DNA from: Macrophomina tecta
Lineage: Eukaryota > Ascomycota > Dothideomycetes > Botryosphaeriales > Botryosphaeriaceae
Length of the DNA: 64,000 nt
NCBI GenBank assembly: GCA_024180945.1
Contig: JAKSGN010000005.1
Coordinates: forward strand, 3,224,001 to 3,288,000
Reading direction: 5' to 3'
Each line of letters starts with the position of its first letter. Positions within the stretch are counted from its first letter, which is position 1. The translations under genes were made by a program, and so were the position numbers. Positions 35,171-46,645 of the stretch are shown in pieces. Under the pieces are notes generated by a model. The model did not search any database. It was not told the DNA's origin and saw only the letters and a list, made by a program, of their open reading frames with translations.

Positions 35171-38100
35171 ATGGCGACGCACGAACAGCACGGCAGCGCC
35201 GCCACCGACCTGCTGCGCCAGGCCATGATGCAGAGGTGAGTGCAAACACGCTTGCCATGCTCCCCAACCCGCGGGTCTTTGGGGCGCGCGCACTGGCTCG
35301 CTTCCCTGCCCTCGCGCCAGCACCGATCGGGCCGAGCAGGCTGCGTTGAGGGACGAGAGTCGTTCGATTTCGACCAGCTCTCGCCCGTCCGGGCGTGTTA
35401 CACACGCTTTTCTTGAAATAGACTGCGCGCTGCCGTCACCTCGATATCACGCTGCGCTTCCCAGCTGCCCGCACCGCTCCACCTCCATCCCCGCCGCTGG
35501 TCTCTCCCTGCCATGCCGTCCGCTAACCGTCTTGCCGCCTATAGCAAAGTCGGCGATGACGATCACGACCACATCGGCTCCAACTCCTCCACGCCCCCGG
35601 GCGCCGCAACACCACGCCCGGACCCGACCGACAAGCGACAGCCCGGCATCCTCAGCTACTTTGGCCAGGTTCGTTCCTCTCTCCCCTCGATTCCTTCGGT
35701 CTTTGGCCCTCGCTTGTCGCTGTCTGGTCCCTCTGCCTCTGCACCGCCCTCAGAATCCCCAGAGCATTCCCAAGACCCTGTTGCACAACCCAAAGGAGCG
35801 AGCCTGTCTGCAGACGCGCACGCTGGCGCCGGCGCCTTGCCTACCGCACCCAGCTCGCCCAGCAGACAGTCGAGGGGCGAGGATGAGTCGCCTCCTCTGC
35901 TGCCGCACGAGCGGCTGGATGCAGCTTCGTCCCACGCGTCCGCCAGCAAGGGCGACGCCTCTTTCTCCTACCCTACACCTCCAGCTTCATCCGCCTCGTC
36001 GCTGCACAGAGTGAGCAAGGAAGAGAACGCACAGCCGAGCGAGGCATCTACCCCTCCCCGCTCGCATTCCGCGGAGGATCAGAAGAATTCTTCACCCTCC
36101 GCCCCACGACGCCACACATCCGCGATCTCCTCCAACCCTGTGTCAAGCATCACTACCACGACTCCCGTTCCTGCTGCACACTTGACGACTCCTTCGAGCA
36201 CCGCCCCAAGCAACCCGTCGACCACTCTTTCCCATAATGTCGTTGCCACCCCTTCCGCTTCCCGGCGTCCCACAGAATCATCATCGCATGAGGAAGGCAA
36301 GACGCTAACTGAAAACGCGGCGCGTACTCAGAATACTCCGCCTCAAACGCCCAGGACCCAATCCCAGGAAGGAAAGGTTACCTCTAACCCGTCGCAGTCT
36401 GCACGGAGCAGCGGCTCGAATGGCGGTTCGAGCACCGCCGTAGTCGCCCCCAAGGGCAAGCTGTCTGTCTCTATCACCGAAGGCCGAGGACTCCGCCCGA
36501 GTGTCGACCCGTACGTGGTTTGCCAGTTCCAGTGGGCAGAGGACATCTCAGATGGCCCTAAGAAGGGAGAAGAACCTCCTCGAGGTGCCATGGCCATGAT
36601 GCGCACAGACAGTGATTCCGGAAGACCGATGGCTATTCCCATGAGGAGCAGACAGAGCAGCAACCACGGATGGAATCCCCAGGAGGCACGAGAACGGAAT
36701 GAGATCAGCGATCCGAAGTGGGACCACAACGCTGTTTTGTAAGCGCTGCCTCCGCCAATCCCCCACTCTTATTCCACTAATTTTTCATAACAGTGACGTC
36801 GTTGGCGACCACGCTGAGATTGACGTTTCGGTTTACGACAAGTCCAGCAACGAGGCTTTCCTCGGTCATGTCCGTTTCTGCCCTAATTTGATCGAGTACG
36901 AGAAGCCACTTGATGCTTGGTTCCACCTGGAGCCGCGAGAAGGCGAGCAGGACTATGTGACTGGCGAGATCCATCTCCGGATCAACTTCCAGAAGGTTGA
37001 GAAGAAGCATTATGGACCGGAAGACTTCCAGATCTTGAAGCTCATTGGAAAGGGCACATTTGGCCAGGTTTTCCAGGTCCGCAAGAAGGACACTGGTCGG
37101 ATTTACGCCATGAAGGTGCTCTCCAAGAAGGTCATTGTGCAGAAGAAGGAGGTCGCTCACACACTGGGAGAGCGTAACATCCTTGTCCGAACAGCTATGG
37201 CTGATTCGCCATTTATCGTTGGTCTGAAGTTCTCTTTCCAAACACCTACGGATCTGTACCTCGTTACGGACTACATGTCTGGCGGCGAGCTTTTCTGGCA
37301 TTTGCAGAAAGAGGGCCGATTCAACGAAGCCCGCGCCAAGTTCTACATTGCCGAGCTCATCCTTGCTCTGCAGCACCTCCACGAGCACGACATTGTCTAC
37401 AGGGATCTCAAGCCAGAGAACATCCTGCTGGACGCAAATGGACACATTGCCCTTTGCGATTTCGGTCTTTCGAAGGCGAACCTGACCGAGAACGACACGA
37501 CCAACACCTTCTGCGGTACGACCGAGTACTTGGCACCCGAAGTTTTGTTGGATGAGCATGGATACACCAAAATGGTAGATTTTTGGTCGCTCGGTGTTCT
37601 TGTCTTCGAAATGTGCTGCGGTTGGAGTCCCTTCTACGCCGAGGACACGCAGCAGATGTACAAGAACATCGCGTTCGGCAAGGTCCGTTTCCCTCGCGAT
37701 GCGCTTAGCACTGAGGGCCGCAATTTTGTCAAGGGTCTGCTCAACCGGAACCCCAAGCACCGTCTCGGCGCGAACCGCGATGCAGAGGAGCTTAAGGCGC
37801 ACCCTTTCTTCGCGGACATTGACTGGGATGCCCTGTCCAAGAAGAACCTTGTGCCGCCGTTCAAGCCGAAGCTCAAGTCCGAGTTGGACACGTCCAACTT
37901 TGACCCTGAATTCACGAACGCATTGAACCAGGCAAGTTCGCTTAATGCACGGGCTGCTGCGCTGGCTGCGGGAATGAACCCTGCGTCGACACCTCTTTCG
38001 CCGACGGTGCAAGCAAACTTCAAGGGCTTCACCTTCGTGGACGACAACCATCTCGACGACCACTTTGGCGGGCGCGAATTTGAGCGCATGGAGGAGGACG

Positions 38101-38237
38101 ACAGATTGCAGGATCCGAACTGGGATGGAGCCGCGGAGCCGCCAACCCGGACGGAGCGCATGAGCGGCGTTCTCCCGAGCAACGATCATGACGAGAACAT
38201 TTTCAATAACCACAACGGAGCGGGTTTCGAGGTTTGA
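35171..38237 (+). CDS. SCH9: AGC-family Ser/Thr kinase SCH9 (SchA), C2 plus kinase domain
   Basis: Exons are 35171-35235, 35545-36738 and 36794-38237, giving 900 residues. SCH9 is the TORC1-dependent S6K-like kinase that couples nutrients to ribosome synthesis, growth and ageing. Residues 1-320 are Ser/Pro-rich, and a C2 domain covers about 327-490. The kinase domain starts near 498, with GKGTFG 505-510, YRDLKPEN (Asp 624), DFG 642-644 and TFCGTTEYLAPE in the T-loop. A C-terminal AGC tail carries the hydrophobic motif FKGFTF (829-834) for TORC1. Exon 1 encodes a short start (MATHEQHGSAATDLL). Its donor GTGAGT, the 309-nt intron ending CTAAC...TATAG and the phase all fit. A second ATG at 35513 lies just before that acceptor and would give an 889-residue form if the intron were absent or transcription began later. 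Intron 2 (36739-36793) interrupts the C2 domain. Confidence 0.93.
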
Positions 38238-40254
38238 TTGCAGTCGCAGCACGAAGGAACGCTGGCCGTGTCGAAATCGTCAAGCCTGGCGGAAGCGGAG
38301 CGAATTCCGCACGCGCTAGCGGGTGCAGCGAGCGTTTGAGCAACGCTGGTCCTCTTCGGTCGGGTCTCATTCTCTTTTGGGTCAAATTAAAAAAGTTGTT
38401 TCGACGTGGATTTCCGGTTATTCAATCATCTGACCATGGAATGACAAAGCACAAATCACTGGCTTGATGGGCGGCTTCTGGCTTGCGATACCCTGGCGCT
38501 CGTTTTATCTGTGCGAGTGTGGGTTGGGAGGGGGATCACAAATGCTTCACGCGAGGTCGGGCCGGCTGCAAGTAATAGGACAGGTCTGCACGCTGGCCGT
38601 CCTTCACCGCAAGTACTCCTGGAGGCCGCCGAATCGCACTTGCTGGGCAGGCGCATGTACACTCATCAGGGGACAGCAGTCGCCGCAGTTGAGCGCGTGC
38701 TGGTGGAGGAAGCACGCTGGAGTTAATCGTCTTTCTCTTCTTTTCCCATCGCTTTTTTTGGCCACTTAAGTCTGTTATTATTTGTCGTCGATTACATGCA
38801 TGGGACGGAGCATCATAGCATGTTTTTCTGTCAGTATGGGGGTTCCTCCAGATGATTTGGTCTACAATAGGTCGCGTGCTTTTCTTTTCTTTACTCTGTC
38901 CTGTTTTCGCCCTTACATGATCATCAAGAAAGCAGAAAGCACTCAAAGTTTTTGGAAGGGAATCGAGCATGTACATACTCATTCGTAGTAAAGCGGGAAG
39001 AAAGCTTGGGTTTCTTTAACTCCGCGGAAGGCCACACTTACGCACACGCGCACACAAATAAAGAACGATGGGCGGGGCGAGTACATTAGGCACAAATTCG
39101 AAGGTTTCGGCTTCCAGAGACAAGATTGGTGTCTTTTCTTCCTTCCCGTGTTGGCTCCTCTATTTCTGTGCTAAGAGCTGCAACGTCGAGATTAGGCCCC
39201 TGTGATGTGACTGCACGTCCCGGAATTTTTTTTTTTTCTCGCACTGCTTGCGCTTGCTGCTAGGCGCGCCGTCGTTGGATGTGGTTGGATGAACAGGTGC
39301 AGGTCGGCAATGATGTTGTGCACGGGTGGTGGTTACGTGCATGTGGAGCCGAGCTTTCATGCTATGATTATGCTGATGATGCGTTGGAGGGGTATTGGGA
39401 AATTTTTCTCATCGACTCTCTCGGCGGCTCTATTTCCCTTGGCACTGCATCTTCCACGAGCCAGTAGTGTGGGGATGATGACAGCTGGGTCGTGTTTTCC
39501 CGCTTTTCATTGAGGGAAAATAGGGTCAAGCCCTCTGTAGCTACCCTACTAGGGTAGGGCTCCAATCCGGGTGATGACGGGTGCGCGTGCGTGTGTTCGG
39601 CGTCTCTTGTCGCCTCTTCTCTGGAGCAGTCGTTTCGTGGTGGGGCAGCTAATAGTGGGGCCCTTTTGGGGCTGAGGGTGATGTGTGGGCTCCTGGCTCG
39701 TGCCGTTTCTTCGGCGAGTCGTGCGTGTGCGTGGTGGGTTAGCTATGGCTTTTGGTGGGCTGCGCGGTGGGTGGTGGGTGGCTACGTAAGTTTGTGGGTG
39801 TAGCAGGGCAGTGTTTGCCGATATCGATGCTGGGCAGCAGGATAAAAGGGAGAGAGGCCGAGCGGGAGACTGTGGCTGGCTGGCTGGCTAGCTGGAGAAT
39901 TTACTGTCCTTCGCCTTCTCCTTCTCCTTCTCGAGGACTGCTGCTTGCCATGATTGCTACGTAGGTTTGCTTGCTTGCTTGCTGTTTTGCTGCTGGGCCG
40001 CGGGTGACCAGCGAGGGACCTCGGCATCTTCGGTAGTTCGCAGCAACTCGCCAGCGCGCGCGACAAGCGATGCCGGCCGGCTAACACCTACTTTCGCTGT
40101 GTGGGGAGACAGCTCTCCCCGCTGTCGATGAATAACTAAACACTCTGCTGTCCGTCCGATCAACGCGCCTCCTCCTTACACAGCGTCTCGTCTTCTCGCA
40201 TCCATTGCTCTTGATACCCGCGTGCCTGCATACACTCACCTCCAGACAGTCACC
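38238..40254. other. Intergenic region, 2.0 kb
   Basis: The SCH9 3' flank and the promoter of the MaoC hydratase. It has a T run at 39229-39238, telomere-like ACCCTA/TAGGGT boxes at 39527-39559, and short tandem repeats GGCTGGCTGGCTAGCTGG (39875-39894), CTTCTCCTTCTCC (39916-39930) and TTGCTTGCTTGCTTGC (39966-39982). No gene is supported. Confidence 0.5.
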
Positions 40255-41702
40255 ATGAGCGGCCCCGGTGTCGGATTCGAGTACCCTCCGATCGAGGTCG
40301 CATGGCTGAAGCGCGACCTCCTGCTCTTCGCCAACAGCATCGGCGTCACCGTCGACGAGCTCCACTTCCTCTATGTACGTTGGCATTCCCTATCTCTGTA
40401 TCTGTGTCTCTGCATCGGCCCCGCTTTGTCGCTTGCTAGCTGCTTGCTCTGCCCGTCCGCGCCTCTCCTGCATGCTCCACCAGCACAAGTAATCCCGGTG
40501 GTACGACGCCGGAGCCGACGGAATCGCGCCATCATTCGCCATGGCGAGCGCCCCGACTCAGCTGCGCGGCATTCAAGCAATTGACGGCAGATGCGAACCA
40601 CCAGCACACCCCGCAACGACCCGGCGAGTCAGAGACAATCACCAAAGCTACCACGACGACAATGAGCTGACCCTCCCCGACACGCGCAGGAACTCCACCC
40701 CGACTTCGCCGCCTTTCCCACCTACCCGCTCATCCTGCCCTTCAAGCACAAGGACCAGGAGGTCGTCGACTTCTACGCGCGCTCCTCGGCCATCCCCATC
40801 CCGGGCGTGCCCAAGTTCGACCAGAAGCGCGGCGTCGACGGTGAGCGCAAGATCGAGATCCTCAAGCCGCTGCCCGTGACGAGCGACGGCCGGACCTTTG
40901 AGATCAGGCAGAAGGTGCTGGGCGTCTATGACAAGGGTAAGCCCGGCACCGTCATCGAGACGGAGACAACGCTGGTCGAGAAGGCGACGGGCGAGGTGTA
41001 TAGCAGGGTGATTGGCAGCGGGTTTATGGTCAGACAGGGTAATTGGGGTGGGCCGAAGGGTGAGTTGTGATTTCCCTTGCTGCGGCGACACTCATAGGGA
41101 GACGGCGGGGGACTGGCTTCGTGAGAGCCTGGGAGACATGTCATGAGCACGAATTTCTGACACTTGGATGAGCGAACAGGCCCCAAGACCGTCAACTACC
41201 CGCCTCCCGAGGGCAAGAAGCCCGACTCGACCTTTGTCCAGAAGACGAACAAGGAGACCGCACACCTGTACCGGTCTGTAGCCCACAATCACATCCCCTC
41301 CCCTCCAACTCGGCTCCCAACTAACATGTCCCTCTCCACAGCCTCAACGGCGACTACAACCCCCTCCACGCCACGCCCGAGCCCGGTAAGCAGATGGGCT
41401 TCGGCGGCGTCATCATGCACGGCCTTTTCTCGTGGAACTCGACCGCCCACGGTGTGCTCAAGCACTTCGGCGGCTCTGACCCCAAGAACATCAAGGAGTT
41501 CGCCGCCCGCTTCGCCTCGCCCGTCCGCCCCGGCGATACCCTCGTCACCGACATGTGGCGCGTCGGCCCTGCAGAGGGCCACCCTCAGGGCTGGGACGAG
41601 ATTAGGTTTGTCACCAAGATCGAAGGCGGCAAGGTCGTGCTCAGCAATGGGCGCGCCATCATCAGGACCGTTGAAGGGGGTGCGGCGAAGAGTAAGTTGT
41701 AA
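40255..41702 (+). CDS. Peroxisomal MaoC-type (2E)-enoyl-CoA hydratase 2, ends in SKL
   Basis: Exons are 40255-40374, 40690-41059, 41180-41273 and 41342-41702, giving 314 residues. The fold is a double hot-dog hydratase 2, like the hydratase part of the peroxisomal multifunctional beta-oxidation enzyme, but stand-alone. It should add water to trans-2-enoyl-CoA to give (3R)-hydroxyacyl-CoA. The catalytic loop is in exon 4: LNGDYNPLHATPE with the Asp/Asn/His triad, then GFGGVIMHGL (about residues 200-225). The N-terminal half has YPLILPFKHKD and a GRTFEIRQKVLGVYDKGKG-like core. The last residues are KSKL, a peroxisome type 1 signal. Introns are 315 (GTACGT, branch CTGAC), 120 (GTGAGT) and 68 nt (GTCTGT, branch CTAAC). 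Fungal relatives also occur in polyketide clusters, but no such neighbours are seen. Confidence 0.85.
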
Positions 41703-43211
41703 GCGATGACGTTTGTCTTGTTGCACGGGGCAGCGGTGCAGAAAGGTAGGGTTGCGTGCAGTAACTTAGGGCATCGGGACGGTGGTGAGGACGAACTGTT
41801 TTGTTTGAAACTGCAGTCTTATCAATGGTGGGGCCGACCCATGATGAGCGTGTGCCGTTGGAGCTAAAGTTCCATGTATATGGGTCCTCTTGTTTTGAGA
41901 CATATTGGAGAGGGCCTGAAAACCATAACGCCGGTCTTTTTATTGTTCTGGCCTGCTCCAAAAAAAAAAAAAAAAAATATGTGGGTGTTTTGATAACGAG
42001 TTGGTATCCGTCTTAGTACCGATGTAGCTGAATGCTTCATGTCATTTGCTCTTCACATCACATTGAAATTCCAGGATTCCTGACCACGAGTCCTGTGATG
42101 AATTGAATGTCTTGAATGAATCGACGCAGGATCCTGCTTTTGTCTCCGTGTACATGTGACAGTGATTGCACGGCCTACAAGACAGACTCTGTTCAGCAAT
42201 CGGCAAGGTTCTCTCCATAGGCGATGGCGCAGAGGAAGAAACTCTGCAGCAAGTCCACAGTTGCGCAATGGCGGCTGCTCCCCTTAAACCTTACTGCGGC
42301 AAGTCAGAACGGGCCAAATCCATCCCTCAGTATGCTTGTCCTCCAAATACTGCCCATCAAAACACTGCTCTGCATATTCTACACCCCATCCAATTGTATT
42401 GACTGATCAGCACCCTAGTCGTACGGTTCCCGCAACGTATCCCGCTTACCCACATATCAGTCAGTCAGTCAGTCAGCCAACGCGCAGTGCGCCACCGCCG
42501 CCGCAACAGCAGCCCTACGCTACCGTCAGCCTCCCCGGATGCGAATCAACCCCCGAGTCAGCCCGCAGGCGGCGGGGCGGATGACCATGGTTCGGCTGCG
42601 GTCATGTGTCCCTGACAAGGGTGTCGTAAGTTGCGTTTTTTTTTGGGGGGGCTGAAAGCGGCGGTGGCAGCGGCGGGAGCTGAAAGGAGGCGCATCTGCA
42701 GTCAGCGCCTTCGCGTGCGGCTGAGATACACGGGTGGAGACAGCGGCGGGCGGCGGGCGGGCGGCTGTTCGGAAGGCGGACGAAAGAGGCTGGCAGCCAA
42801 TCGTTCCTGAGGGGAACAGATGAGAATAAGCAAGGATCCTTATGTATGCCTGCAGATGTGCGCGAATGCGGGTGGGCGGGGGGGCTGTGTGCGGCCAGCA
42901 CATTTTACATACGCGCATGCAGTTGTATACGGTGCAGCCAGCCCGCCAGCCTTGCTCCGCCACGGTTGTTTTGGTCTCGTCCTGCTTGTTTTCTTTTGAG
43001 CCTCGCTGGGTATGTAGGTAGGTCGGGCCCTGCTCTTCTTGTGGTTTTATTCTTCTTTCCTCGTTGCGCGCGGTCTGTAAAAACGTAGCCAGCCTCGTTC
43101 TTCCCGTGCCGTAAGCGCTCAGTCTTTCTTGCGGGGGTCTCTTCGCGGGTTTTGTCGTCAGCCGCATCCAAGTCAGCAAAAGCGGTCAGCTCTCTGAAGG
43201 GATCGCCCGCC
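41703..43211. other. Intergenic region, 1.5 kb
   Basis: Contains an A run of about 17 at 41960-41976, five tandem TCAG units at 42457-42476, and a T run followed by G7 at 42638-42653. From about 43040 the plus strand is pyrimidine-rich (leader of the HeLo gene). No gene is supported. Confidence 0.45.
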
Positions 43212-45330
43212 ATGGACCTCGGGTTGGGCGCCGTATCCCTGACCTTTCAGGTCTTCTCCGGATGCGTGAAAGGCGAGTCCGCCAGAAGCACGATATCCAG
43301 CGGCGGAAGCACGCGGATCTAATATTAGTAACTCAGGGTACCAGCTTCTGACTGAAGCGAAAGCGATGCCAAAGGAACACAAGTACATGCGGGTTCAGCT
43401 CAAGAAGGAGCAATGCCGGCTGCTGGACTGGGGCAGCGTTGTGGGCGTGGCTCAGCACGACGAGACACTGGGAATCAGCAGCTCTAACAAGGGTGTTCTG
43501 CATGACGTCCTCGACCAACAGCAACAGATCCTCGCATCGTTCGGCAAGTATGAAAAGCGGTACAAGAGATTTGAGCGGCTGGAGGAGCCGTTGATCATTG
43601 AAATGCCGGATGAGGGAGACGGTGCTGAGGGTGCGATGATTTCCGGCCTCCTGGCTCCAACGAGGGCGGACACAGATTTCCAAACCCGGTTCCCACAGGA
43701 GGGCGAAACATTGATGAAGGAGTGCCTTGAATGGGCCGCGCACGCGCGTACCTATCCGAGGCGGCTCCGATGGGCTTCTTTCGACAAGGACAAGTTCGAG
43801 CAGCTGCTGAGCAAGTTGGCGTCGTTCAATGATTTTCTGGGTGAATTGCTTGACAAGCAGCAAATGAGCCGTCTCATTGCAAGGACCGAGCGTACTGATT
43901 TTCAAATCATCCAGCTGAATGACAAAATTGACCACCTGGTTGAAATTTTCCAGGCGAGCCAGGCATCGTCCTCGTTGAGACACACTTACGCAATCCTGGG
44001 CACAAGCAATCCGTCTGATCTTCTCCACTGGCGAGCAAGAGAATTTCTACAAGATGCAGCCATGTCGAGCAATACCCACGCATCATCAGCGGAGGGCCGA
44101 GATCGAGACGGGCCAGAGCACGCCAACGCACAAACACTTGCCGAACTCGCGCGGTTCAAAGCTCTCGAGACGACCATTGGGACGGCTGATTTGACCAATG
44201 AGCGTGCCAAAAGCCTTGGGTTCGGAGACACAGTCCACGCGGTCACCGATGTTGAGCTGTCTGCTTTGGAGATCCAGATCTTAGGGCGGGAAGAAGACGA
44301 GAACGGAGAGAATGAAGAAAACCGGCGTGCGGAAGCAATTTTTCAGGAGCGACGCGTATGGATTGAGTGGAAACCCTACGAGCCACGGGTGTACGACGGC
44401 GAGCCGGACCCGAAGATAGTAGAGCGTGTCGCCGCTCTGGTTGCTCTACTCAAGGAGAACAGTCGATCGTGTCAGTTCCGGGCACCGCGCTGCCTGGGCT
44501 ATTTCCGTGATATCGACGGTGATACTGACGAGGCCCGGTGCCGTTTTGGCATAGTCTTCGAGAAACCCCAAGGAATTTCATCATCTACCAAACCGGTCAA
44601 CTTGCTAGAGCTGCTCCGCGCGACTGAGGCTGGTATACTTGAGAAACCCAGCCTGACTGCGAGAGTAAGGCTGGCAAAAGTGCTAGCGGAGGCTTTGGAA
44701 AGGCTGCACGCAGTCAATTGGCTACACAAAGGACTACGGAGCGAAAATATCTTGTTCTTCGACGATGAAATTGACCCCGAAGATTTGAGAAGCGGCAATG
44801 TGGCTGGACAGTACCCCATCTCCCTCGGTATCGATTTCTCAACGCCTCTCCTGTCGGGGTTCGATTACTCACGTCCGGCTCAAAATGAGGAGTTGACGGA
44901 GAAGCCGCCCGAGAACGTGGCGTATGATCTTTACCGCCATCCATTGGTGCAGGGCAGTAGGGGTAGCATGGGCAATGCCGCCAATTTCCAGAAGGCATTT
45001 GACATCTACGCACTGGGCGTCGTCCTTGTCGAAATCATGTATTGGCAGCCCATCGAACATATTCTGGAAATTGACCTGCGCAAAGCTCGTCCGTCGACGA
45101 TTTTGCGAGTGCGTGGCCGACTTCTTGATGAGCGTAAGATCCTGGCGCATGTAAAGGCAAACACAGGCGACACAGTACATGCCGTGGTGACAGCTTGCTT
45201 GAGGGGTCCGGCTGCGTTTGTACATGGAGCTGATGAGACTTATGACGATAAGAATCCGATCCAAGCGGCGAAGCTTCAGATTGGGTTCAACGAACACGTG
45301 GTCGAGAGACTGCGTAGGTTAAATTTGTGA
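43212..45330 (+). CDS. HeLo-domain protein fused to a kinase-like domain (cell-death family)
   Basis: Exons are 43212-43272 and 43337-45330, giving 684 residues. The intron (64 nt) begins GCGAGT and ends CTCAG, a GC-AG intron. Reading through it hits TAA, and splicing restores the family sequence GCVKGYQLL. Residues 1-210 form a HeLo (prion-inhibition and propagation) domain, a helical bundle starting DLGLGAVSLTFQVFSGCVKG and containing EQCRLLDWG. HeLo domains of HET-S and its kin act at the plasma membrane in incompatibility cell death. Residues about 330-680 resemble a protein kinase C-terminal lobe. The catalytic loop reads HKGLRSEN (about 483-490), with Gly in place of Asp, and the DFG site reads GFDYS (about 527). 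Catalysis is therefore unlikely. The C-terminus has no amyloid-like repeat. The role in cell death is inferred from the family. Confidence 0.85.
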
Positions 45331-45883
45331 AGATTCCTGAGAAGCTCGTTTAGACTTTGCGATGATGTCACGTCCGATTTTTCCACTCGCTGAGAACTGA
45401 GGCGGGTTGGTCGCGTCTTCCATGTTCGTTTTTACGCAATAGCGGGTAGAGATAGTCCAAAGTACTACAGCCACTGTCTTGGAAGAAGCCGCTCCGGTTT
45501 CTCGGCCTTTGGGAGGAGACTAGGGGTGCAATGAGTGCTTTGGGGTGCTCTGATCAAACAAAGGGACATGTGCCGTTGGTGATAAGCTTATGAAAAGTAC
45601 GCTTGTCGGTAAGGCGGCTTCACGAGGCATGCCAAGGAGGTAGACAGGAAATAATTGTTGCTTATTGCTATCTCCAAAACACCACCTCACGTGCTGAGAC
45701 GAGGGCGATGCAAAAGCCTCCAACGTCCACCGCGCTTTCGCTTCTTCTATGAGCCGGCTCCTGACCCCTCGCAAGCAAGGGATCTATGCAAGTTAAAAGG
45801 TTTACAACATCAACAGCGTCATTGTCCGTGAAAGCCATATGTCGAACGGTCTCCTCTCTTCCATTTTCATCACCCATCATTCC
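45331..45883. other. Convergent intergenic region, 0.55 kb
   Basis: 3' ends of the HeLo gene (plus) and profilin (minus) meet here. No gene, repeat or RNA is visible. Confidence 0.55.
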
Positions 45884-46645
45884 TTAGTATCCAACGCTGA
45901 TCAGGTAGTCACCGAGCTGCTCAACGGTGTTGGCGGCAACGCCGGGCTGGACAGTCTCGGGGTAGTGGGCGACGAGAATGGCCTGGGTGGTCTTGACGAT
46001 GACAATACCCTCACGACCCTGCAATATTGGTCAGCACGTGCATCAACCAATAGTACAAAGAATCGAATTGCGAGATTGCGCCTACCTTCTTGCCATACAG
46101 ACTCCGCTCGTCGGCCTTCAGGACAACGTACTTGTCACCGGCGATGTGAAGACCGGTGCTCTGGACCTGCTTGATGCCGTTCGCATCGCCCTTGTCCTTG
46201 TATGCACTGACGATCTCGGCGGCCTCCTTGGGATCGATCTGTGATGGACGCCATGACTGTCAGCCGCGCGCTCTCATTCCATCCTTTTCCGCCCACCCGC
46301 ACTGCCGATTGCGACATCGCGGAGCCCCTCGCACACCACCACGGAGCGCGCAAAACCCGCTCGTGATTTCAGAAAGGCTGGGGACGGCGGGGTGGGCATT
46401 GTTCGGAGATGCGATGAACATACGGTGAAGCCGGCAGAGGTGGCCCAGACGCTGTTGCCCTCGGCGTTGAAGATGGCGGCCTTATCGACGTTGCCGGTGC
46501 CGACGAGGCTGTCACGGACAGGTTAGCAGCATCGCGGGAGCGGTTCAGGGCGCGTAGTACCTGGTGTCAACGTATGCTGCTCAGGGCGTCAGTCAGTGCA
46601 TGACATGGTAAGGCCGGAGAGGGGCGGCGCACCTTGCCAAGACAT
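45884..46645 (-). CDS. Profilin
   Basis: Minus-strand exons are 46645-46633, 46561-46576, 46508-46424, 46238-46086 and 46018-45884, giving 133 residues. Profilin binds actin monomers and poly-proline tracts and feeds formin-driven filament growth at hyphal tips. The protein begins [23 protein letters not shown], contains [11 protein letters not shown] and [23 protein letters not shown], and ends with a [18 protein letters not shown] helix; the terminal Tyr and the Trp of the poly-proline site are present. The first two exons are tiny (13 and 16 nt). Introns are 56, 52, 185 and 67 nt, all GT-AG, and all junctions keep frame. High intron density near the 5' end is typical for fungal cytoskeletal genes. 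Confidence 0.95.

Noticed and set aside
34520..35239. 239-codon frame upstream of SCH9
   Set aside because: GC-rich leader with equally long frames on the opposite strand; only its last part overlaps the real SCH9 exon 1, in a different frame.
41398..41420. An intron at GGTAAGCAG inside the hydratase
   Set aside because: The GTAAG sits in the codons of the conserved PEPGKQMGFGG stretch next to the catalytic loop; removing it would destroy the family sequence.
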